Position numbers and translations under genes: made by a program
The notes under the pieces: generated by a model
Told to the model about the DNA's origin: nothing
What the model saw: only the letters and a program-made list of their open reading frames with translations
The model's database searches: none
Shown here: positions 1-4,698 of the stretch, piece by piece
Numbering within the stretch: position 1 is the stretch's first letter
How the letters are laid out: every line of letters begins with the position of its first letter
Assembly (NCBI GenBank): GCA_013816725.1
Contig: JACDEA010000157.1
Location: 1-5,881, forward strand
Origin: Actinomycetota bacterium
Lineage (GTDB): Bacteria; Actinomycetota; Acidimicrobiia; Acidimicrobiales; JACDEA01
DNA length: 5,881 nt
Direction: 5' to 3'

Positions 1-21
1 TGCAGTGTTGAATGCACTGCA
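1..21. promoter_or_regulatory. Inverted repeat over the oxidoreductase start (possible operator)
   Basis: A perfect 7-bp inverted repeat, TGCAGTG (1-7) and CACTGCA (15-21), is separated by 7 bases, and its last base is the A of the preferred ATG at 21. TTGAAT (8-13) lies inside, seven bases before that ATG, so it could be a weak -10 box of a leaderless promoter; a bound regulator would then cover the start site. The dyad and spacing are seen directly; an operator role is inference. The upstream -35 area is outside the window, and the repeat may extend beyond it. An RNA hairpin is an alternative reading. Confidence 0.35.
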
Positions 22-953
22 TGCGCGTTCGCATCTTCACCGAGCCACAGCAAGGCGCCAGCTACCACCAACTGCTCGCCGTCGCGCTCGTGGCCGAGGA
101 CTGCGGCTTCGACGCTTTCTTCCGCAGCGACCACTACCTCAGCATGGGACCGGGTGAGGGCCTGCCCGGGTCGACCGACGCCTGGGTCACGCTCGCCGGT
201 CTGGCCCGGGACACCACCACGATCCGCCTCGGCACGCTCGTGTCCTCGGCCACCTTCCGCCTCCCGGGACCGCTGGCCATCACGGTCGCCGAAGTCGACG
301 CCATGAGCGGGGGCCGGGTCGAACTGGGCCTGGGTACCGGCTGGTTCGAGCAGGAGCACACCGCCTACGGCATCCCGTTCCCGCCGCTGGGCGAGCGCTT
401 CGAACGTCTCGAGGAGCAGCTCCAGATCGTCAGTGGCCTGTGGTCGACGGCGCCGGGCGAGCGCTACTCGTTCACCGGCAAGCACTACGAGCTGAAGAAC
501 AGCCCGGCGCTGCCCAAGCCGGTGCAGCGGCCCCACCCCCCCATCGTCATCGGGGGCGGCGGCCCGCGGCGAACGCCGCGCCTCGCTGCGCAGTTCGCAT
601 CGGAGTACAACCTGCCGTTCGCACCCCCGCAGTCGACCAAGACCCAGTTCGACACCGTGCGCAGGGCCTGCGAGGACGCAGACCGCGATCCGTCCACGCT
701 CACGCTGTCGGCCGCGGTGGTCGTGTGCTGCGGCAGCGACGAGACCGAAGTCGAACGCCGGGCGGCCGCCATCGGGCGCCAGCCGGCCGAGCTGCGGGAG
801 AACGGTGCCGCCGGCACGCCGGCTGAGGTCGTCGAGAAACTCAACGCCTACGCCGAAGCCGGCGCCGACACCGTCTACCTCCAGGTGCTCGACCTCGACG
901 ATCTCGACCAGCTGCGTCTGCTGGCCAGCGAGGTCACGCCCGGCGTCGGCTAG
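21..953 (+). CDS. LLM-class (luciferase-like), probably F420-dependent oxidoreductase
   Basis: This is a soluble TIM-barrel oxidoreductase of the bacterial luciferase-like superfamily. It most resembles the actinobacterial subgroup predicted to use coenzyme F420 for hydride transfer; the substrate cannot be read from sequence. Numbering from the ATG at 21 (310 aa), the protein opens MRVRIFTEPQQGASY, as I remember family members starting. FFRSDHY (residues 33-39) follows, then the glycine-rich strand LGLGTGWFEQE (102-112) and the barrel segment IVIGGGGP (175-182), which is the usual flavin/F420 phosphate-binding region. The C-terminal barrel end reads AEAGADTVYLQV. An in-frame ATG at 12 would add only MHC; I prefer 21 because of the homologue-like N-terminus and because no Shine-Dalgarno favours 12. 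Length is normal for the family. Family assignment is strong; F420 rather than FMN use is inference. The stop overlaps that of the convergent gene. Confidence 0.93.
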   Translation: MRVRIFTEPQQGASYHQLLAVALVAEDCGFDAFFRSDHYLSMGPGEGLPGSTDAWVTLAGLARDTTTIRLGTLVSSATFRLPGPLAITVAEVDAMSGGRVELGLGTGWFEQEHTAYGIPFPPLGERFERLEEQLQIVSGLWSTAPGERYSFTGKHYELKNSPALPKPVQRPHPPIVIGGGGPRRTPRLAAQFASEYNLPFAPPQSTKTQFDTVRRACEDADRDPSTLTLSAAVVVCCGSDETEVERRAAAIGRQPAELRENGAAGTPAEVVEKLNAYAEAGADTVYLQVLDLDDLDQLRLLASEVTPGVG

Positions 954-1858
954 AAGGCCGCGGCTTGCCGCGGCACGGCTTCGCCCGCCCGCGTCGTCTT
1001 CAGCGGAACTTCGCCCGGCACGCGGGGTAACTCGATCTCGGCGGTGACGGTGCCGTAGCGCGCCTCCCACCGAACGACGTTGACCACCGCGGCGTAGACG
1101 ACGAGGCGGCCGAAGAAGAGCAGCCAGGCCAGGATCGCGAACACGACACCGATGGCGCCGTACAACGCCGACGAAGACGCCACGATGCGCGGGACCCACA
1201 GGCTGCCCGCCGCCTTGAGCACCTCGAGGCCGACCGCGCCCACCAACGCCCCGGGCAGGAGCGCGCGCCACCCGATGTTCTGGTTGGGCAGCACCCGCAT
1301 CGACCACATCCACAGCAGGGTGTCGATGGCGAACGTCGTGACGAACGCGATCGGCGCCAGGAAGCCCGGGAGGAAGTTGAGCGCGGCGGTCACCGCAATC
1401 GACGCCACGAAAATGAGCCCCGCGCCGGCCAACCACGCCAGCCCGACGAGCTTGTCCTTGATGCCCCGCCCGGCCGTCTGCCACACGGCGTCCATGGCGA
1501 ACTGAAGGGCGGCGACCAGACCGAGGCCGGACCACAGCAGCCCGGCCACGCCGATGACCGAGGCGGCCCGCCGGCTCTTCTCGGCCTGCGTGATCGCGCT
1601 CCTGAGTGCGGTAGCCGCTTCGCCGGTGAGGCCCAGGTTGCTGATGGCGCTGCCGGCCAGGTCGCTGGAGTGCGACGAGAAGAACCCGACGACGGCGATG
1701 ACGACGAGCAGCAACGGGAACAGCGAGAGGAACGCGCTCAGGGTCACCGCGGTGGCCAGGGAGGACCCGTGCACCTCGGCGAAGCGCTCTTGGACGCGAA
1801 TGGCCGTTTCGAGCCATGACCAGCGGCGGGCCAACGGTCCGAAGACGCGACGAAGCAC
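950..1858 (-). CDS. YihY/virulence factor BrkB family membrane protein
   Basis: This 302-aa polytopic inner-membrane protein belongs to the YihY/BrkB family (older annotations say 'ribonuclease BN', a misassignment). Molecular function is not established; Bordetella BrkB was linked to serum resistance. After a basic, amphipathic start (RRVFGPLARRW) come about six hydrophobic segments at roughly 38-60, 98-122, 137-160, 166-187, 198-220 and 233-262. Family hallmarks are the AVTLSAFLSLFPLLL segment (37-51), LLWSGLGLVAALQ (107-119), GALVGAVGLEVLK (203-215) and YGAIGVVFAILAWL (233-246). The C-terminal tail from about 264 is polar and probably cytoplasmic. Start is GTG at 1858; an in-frame TAG lies two codons upstream (1864-1862), so the ORF cannot begin earlier. 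It runs divergently from uppS and convergently with the oxidoreductase gene, sharing CTAG with its stop. TACATC (plus-strand 1870-1865), six bases before the GTG, is a weak leaderless -10 candidate. Confidence 0.9.
   Translation of the reverse strand: MLRRVFGPLARRWSWLETAIRVQERFAEVHGSSLATAVTLSAFLSLFPLLLVVIAVVGFFSSHSSDLAGSAISNLGLTGEAATALRSAITQAEKSRRAASVIGVAGLLWSGLGLVAALQFAMDAVWQTAGRGIKDKLVGLAWLAGAGLIFVASIAVTAALNFLPGFLAPIAFVTTFAIDTLLWMWSMRVLPNQNIGWRALLPGALVGAVGLEVLKAAGSLWVPRIVASSSALYGAIGVVFAILAWLLFFGRLVVYAAVVNVVRWEARYGTVTAEIELPRVPGEVPLKTTRAGEAVPRQAAAF
957..974. terminator. GC-rich hairpin between convergent genes (possible bidirectional terminator)
   Basis: GCCGCGG (957-963) and CCGCGGC (968-974) form a perfect 7-bp GC stem around a CTTG loop, starting three bases after the oxidoreductase stop. 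The arms lie inside the last codons of the convergent membrane-protein gene (its RQAAA segment), so the structure is coding on one strand and 3' non-coding on the other. Neither side has a U-tract, so it is not a classical intrinsic terminator; T-poor hairpins are, however, commonly proposed as terminators or 3' ends in high-GC actinobacteria. A chance GC repeat in coding DNA is the alternative. Confidence 0.4.
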
Positions 1859-1865
1859 GGGCTAG

Positions 1866-2600
1866 ATGTACCCACTGCGGTACCTTCCCAAAGTGGCCAT
1901 CGATCGCAAGCGCGTGCCCGCTCACGTCGCCTGCGTGATGGACGGCAACGGTCGCTGGGCGGCGCGCCGCGGATTGCCCCGCACCGACGGTCACGCCGCC
2001 GGCGAGGAGGCTTTGGTCGACACGATCGACGGAGCGCTCGAGATCGGCGTGCGCTACCTCACCGTGTACGCGTTCTCGACCGAGAACTGGAAGCGCCCGC
2101 GCGACGAGGTCCGCTACCTCATGAACTTCAACGAGTCGCTCATCGTCCGCCGTCGCGACGAGCTGCACGAGAAGGGCGTGCGCATCCGCTTCTCGGGCCG
2201 TCGCGACTGGCGCGTTCCGCGCCGGTTGTCCCGACGTATGGACGAGACGTTGGAACTGACGGCGGGCAACACGACGATGGATTTCGTCATCGCCTTCAAC
2301 TACGGCGGCCGCGCTGAGATCGTCGACGCGGTCCGTGAGTTGGTGGCCAAGGGAACCGATACCGGGAAGGTCGACGAGCGGGCGATCCGCTCGCACATGT
2401 ACCTGCCCGATGTTCCTGATCCCGATCTGGTGATCCGCACCTCCGGCGAGTTCCGCGTGTCGAACTTCTTGTTGTGGCAGATCGCGTACAGCGAGATGGT
2501 GTTCACCGACGTGCTGTGGCCCGACTTCCGGCGGGAGCACCTCTTCGAGGCGGTCAGCGAATACCAGCGCCGCAGCCGTCGGTTCGGGAAGCTGTCGTGA
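1866..2600 (+). CDS. uppS: Isoprenyl transferase (undecaprenyl diphosphate synthase type)
   Basis: This cis-prenyltransferase condenses isopentenyl diphosphate units onto an allylic diphosphate. It makes the polyprenyl diphosphate lipid carrier for peptidoglycan and other envelope polymers, and acts at the cytoplasmic membrane face. The 244 aa carry all family signatures: VMDGNGRWA (24-32, catalytic Asp26), His43, YAFSTENWKRP (68-78, with Ser71, Asn74, Trp75, Arg77 and Glu81), NYGGRAEI (145-152), and DLVIRTSGEFRVSNFLLWQ (187-205, Arg191, Glu195, Arg197) with Glu210. The early residues coincide in number with E. coli UppS; the later ones are shifted by three. Length is typical. ATG 1866 is the earliest possible start because TAG precedes it immediately; GTG 1893 (235 aa) is a serious alternative, and both keep every motif. 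Product chain length (C55, C50 or shorter) cannot be told. recO follows after one base. Confidence 0.96.
   Translation: MYPLRYLPKVAIDRKRVPAHVACVMDGNGRWAARRGLPRTDGHAAGEEALVDTIDGALEIGVRYLTVYAFSTENWKRPRDEVRYLMNFNESLIVRRRDELHEKGVRIRFSGRRDWRVPRRLSRRMDETLELTAGNTTMDFVIAFNYGGRAEIVDAVRELVAKGTDTGKVDERAIRSHMYLPDVPDPDLVIRTSGEFRVSNFLLWQIAYSEMVFTDVLWPDFRREHLFEAVSEYQRRSRRFGKLS
1881..1892 (+). promoter_or_regulatory. Possible leaderless-type -10 box inside the annotated uppS start region
   Basis: TACCTT (1881-1886) fits TANNNT and is followed after six bases (CCCAAA) by an in-frame GTG at 1893, uppS codon 10. No Shine-Dalgarno precedes the upstream ATG at 1866, which directly abuts an in-frame TAG. If this is the promoter, uppS is leaderless and starts at 1893 as MAIDRKRVPAHVAC. 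I see no convincing -35 element. The match is seen directly; promoter function is inference. Confidence 0.35.
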
Positions 2601-2601
2601 C

Positions 2602-3312
2602 GTGAGGCTCTACAGCGACCACGGCGTCGTGCTGCGCACGATCAAGCTGGGCGAGGCCGACCGCATCGTCACCCTCATCACCGAGGGCCGAGGCAAGGTG
2701 CGGGCGGTGGCCAAGGGAGTGCGCAAGACCAAGAGCCGTTTTGGCGGCCGGCTCGAGCCGATGACCCACGTCGCGTTGCAGCTCTACGAAGGGCGCGAGC
2801 TCGACACCATCACCCAGGCGGAGACCGTCGATCATTTCCGCACTATCCGCGACGACCTCGACCGCGTGGCCCGGGCGCAGTCGCTCCTCGAAGTTGTCGA
2901 CCAGGTCGCGCAGGAGCGCCAGGCCAACCCGGCCCTGTACCGCATGCTCGTCGGAGGCCTGCGGGCGCTGGCCGCGGCCAACGCGCCACTGCTCGTGCCC
3001 GCCTTCTTCTGGAAGCTGCTTGCTCTTGAGGGCTTCCAGCCGCTGCTCGACCAGTGCGCGTCGTGCGGCGAGACCGACGACCTCGTGGCCTTCGACTTCG
3101 AGGAGGGCGGCGTGCTGTGCATTCGCGACCGACGGGGCGTGGCGATCTCGCCTGGCGCGCTCGACTTGCTGCGCCGGATACTCGGCGGCGGGCTGGCCGC
3201 CGCGCTCAACGAGCCGGCCGGTCCGTCGACCGCCGAGGTGTCCCACTTGGCCGAGGCCGCCCTCGAGCACCACCTGGAGCGGCGCTTAAAGTCGCTCGGG
3301 ACCGTCCTGTAA
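2602..3312 (+). CDS. recO: DNA repair protein RecO
   Basis: RecO anneals single strands and, with RecR (and RecF), helps load RecA onto SSB-coated DNA in gap repair. The 236-aa protein has the expected parts: an N-terminal OB-fold beginning RLYSDHGVVLRTIKLGEADRI and continuing through KGVRKTKSRFGGRLEP (38-53), a helical C-terminal domain from about 80, and a zinc-finger segment with Cys152-x2-Cys155 and Cys173. The expected fourth ligand of the usual second CxxC pair is Asp176 (CIRD). E. coli RecO lacks the finger altogether, so loss of a ligand need not abolish function. The GTG start lies one base after the uppS TGA; GGGAAG (2586-2591) is a weak ribosome site at about 10 bases, so translational coupling to uppS is likely. 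The C-terminal LEHHLERRLKSLGTVL resembles the usual RecO end (L-x-R-x-LKS). Confidence 0.95.
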   Translation: MRLYSDHGVVLRTIKLGEADRIVTLITEGRGKVRAVAKGVRKTKSRFGGRLEPMTHVALQLYEGRELDTITQAETVDHFRTIRDDLDRVARAQSLLEVVDQVAQERQANPALYRMLVGGLRALAAANAPLLVPAFFWKLLALEGFQPLLDQCASCGETDDLVAFDFEEGGVLCIRDRRGVAISPGALDLLRRILGGGLAAALNEPAGPSTAEVSHLAEAALEHHLERRLKSLGTVL

Positions 3313-3318
3313 CGAAAG

Positions 3319-3333
3319 TAGATTGTTCGGCTC
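3319..3333 (+). promoter_or_regulatory. Possible glyS promoter -10 box with very short leader
   Basis: The 21-base recO-glyS gap contains TAGATT (3319-3324), a TANNNT match whose end lies nine bases before the glyS ATG. There is no good Shine-Dalgarno at normal spacing: GAAAG at 3314-3318 is 15 bases away. A transcript starting near 3331 would be almost leaderless. I see no clear -35 element, which would fall within the recO 3' end. Read-through from uppS-recO is also possible. The gap is far too short for a T-box leader. Confidence 0.35.
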
Positions 3334-4644
3334 ATGGCCGATCTGATGGAAAACGTCGTCAACCTGTGCAAGCGGCGCGGGTTCATCTTCCCGTCGGCCG
3401 AGATCTACGGCGGGTTCCGCTCGACGTACGACTACGGCCCCCTCGGTGTGCTCATGCTGCGCAACGTCCGCGAGGCGTGGTGGAAGTCGATGGTTCAGTG
3501 CCGCGACGACGTCGTCGGTCTGGAGGCCGCGATCCTTTCGCCGCCCGCGGTGTGGGAAGCGTCGGGCCACCTCGGTGCGGGGTTCGCCGATCTGCTGGTG
3601 GAGTGCCGCAGTTGCAACACGCGTCACCGTCAGGATCACCTCGACGATCCCGACAAGTGCCCGAGCTGCGGCTCGACCGGCACGTTCACCGAGCCGCGCG
3701 CCTTCAACCTGATGTTCAAGACCCACGTCGGCCCCGTCGCCAGCGAGGACGCCGTCGCCTACCTGCGGCCCGAGACGGCCCAGGGCATGTTCCTCAACTT
3801 CGCCAACATCCTCCAGACCACGCGCAAGAAGCCGCCCTTCGGCATCGCCCAGATCGGCAAGTCGTTCCGCAACGAGATCACCCCCGGCAACTTCGTGTTC
3901 CGCACCCGCGAGTTCGAGCAGATGGAACTCGAATACTTCGTGCCGCCCGACGACGGGCCCAAGTGGTACGAGTACTGGTGCGAGCAGCGTTTCAACTGGT
4001 ACGTCGACCTCGGCATCGCGCCCGAGAAGCTGCGGCTGCGGCCCCACGACGCCGACGAGCTGTCGCACTATTCGGCCGGCACGTCCGACGTCGAGTTCGA
4101 GTTTCCGTTCGGCTGGGGCGAGCTGGAAGGCATCGCCCAGCGCACCGACTACGACCTCAAGCAGCACGCAGCGGCGTCGGGCGAGAAGCTCGAGTACTTC
4201 GACCAGGCCACCGGCGAGCGCTACGTACCGTTCGTCATCGAGCCGGCCGCCGGTGCCACGCGCACGATGATGACGTTCCTCCTCGCCGCGTACAGCGAGG
4301 ACGAAGTCGAGGGCGAGACCCGCACCGTCCTGCGCCTCGACCCGCGGCTGGCGCCGTACAAGGTGGCGGTGCTGCCGCTCTCGAAGAAGGACACGCTTAC
4401 GCCGCTGGCGCGCGAGGTGCTGGCCCGGCTGCAATCGAACTTCATGACCGACTACGACGAGACGCAGTCGATCGGCCGGCGCTACCGCCGTCAGGACGAG
4501 ATCGGCACGCCGTTCTGCGTGACGGTCGACTTCGATTCGCTGGAGGACAAGGCCGTCACGATCCGCGACCGCGACAGCCTCGAGCAGGTCAGGGTGCCGA
4601 TCGACGCACTGGTGACCGAACTGCGCGACCGGCTCACGGTCTGA
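3334..4644 (+). CDS. glyS: Glycine--tRNA ligase, dimeric class II type
   Basis: This cytoplasmic enzyme charges tRNA-Gly with glycine using ATP. The single-chain alpha2 type (436 aa, near the usual ~460) is recognised by its N-terminus: VVNLCKRRGFIFPSAEIYGG and STYDYGPLGVLMLRN (motif 1 region). It has the insertion zinc site CRSC (91-94) with CPSC (109-112), then YLRPETAQGMF, motif 2 FRNEITPGNFVFRTREFEQ (178-196), and motif 3 with EPAAGATR ending at Arg310. The anticodon-binding domain runs from about LDPRLAPYKVAVLPL (335-349) to the end and includes GRRYRRQDEIGTP (381-393). Motif 3 reads GATR where many bacteria have GVDR; from memory mycobacterial enzymes read GLTR, so this looks lineage-typical. 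The four zinc Cys are intact, as in Thermus, whereas I recall the Mycobacterium tuberculosis enzyme lacking them. ATG 3334 gives the expected N-terminus. Confidence 0.97.
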   Translation: MADLMENVVNLCKRRGFIFPSAEIYGGFRSTYDYGPLGVLMLRNVREAWWKSMVQCRDDVVGLEAAILSPPAVWEASGHLGAGFADLLVECRSCNTRHRQDHLDDPDKCPSCGSTGTFTEPRAFNLMFKTHVGPVASEDAVAYLRPETAQGMFLNFANILQTTRKKPPFGIAQIGKSFRNEITPGNFVFRTREFEQMELEYFVPPDDGPKWYEYWCEQRFNWYVDLGIAPEKLRLRPHDADELSHYSAGTSDVEFEFPFGWGELEGIAQRTDYDLKQHAAASGEKLEYFDQATGERYVPFVIEPAAGATRTMMTFLLAAYSEDEVEGETRTVLRLDPRLAPYKVAVLPLSKKDTLTPLAREVLARLQSNFMTDYDETQSIGRRYRRQDEIGTPFCVTVDFDSLEDKAVTIRDRDSLEQVRVPIDALVTELRDRLTV

Positions 4645-4682
4645 CCCGCCTCCGACCCGGTAACCGCAGTACACCCCGCCGG

Positions 4683-4698
4683 TAGGCTCGGTCCCGTG
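4683..4698 (+). promoter_or_regulatory. Probable leaderless promoter -10 box of ppdK
   Basis: TAGGCT (4683-4688) fits TANNNT and is followed by exactly seven bases, CGGTCCC, then the GTG start at 4696. That spacing places transcription start at or next to the G of GTG, the classic actinobacterial leaderless layout. No Shine-Dalgarno is present in the preceding 20 bases, which agrees. The -35 region (about 4659-4666, GGTAACCG) is weak, as is common for such promoters. The 51-base gap after glyS (4645-4695) otherwise holds only a small CGGTAACCG palindrome and no convincing terminator. Confidence 0.5.

Noticed and set aside
1152..1865. Two plus-strand ORFs (1152-1505 and 1554-1865) opposite the BrkB-family gene
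   Set aside because: The minus strand encodes a coherent six-helix protein with family motifs; the plus-strand translations are Thr/Ser/Ala/Arg-rich and featureless.
2554..3273. 239-codon minus-strand ORF antisense to recO
   Set aside because: Shadow of RecO; no domain-like sequence, and it spans the uppS-recO junction without a plausible start signal.
3313..3333. T-box or other riboswitch upstream of glyS
   Set aside because: Only 21 bases separate recO and glyS, and there is no specifier stem or T-box consensus.
4658..4666. CGGTAACCG palindrome between glyS and ppdK as terminator or operator
   Set aside because: Perfect, but only four base pairs around a single base, so it cannot form a hairpin, and nothing else supports an operator. 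It is kept only as a remark under the ppdK promoter.
3054..4685. 543-codon plus-strand ORF overlapping recO and glyS in another frame
   Set aside because: Extremely Arg/Pro/Ala-rich low-complexity translation, typical of an out-of-frame reading of high-GC coding DNA; both overlapped genes are unambiguous.
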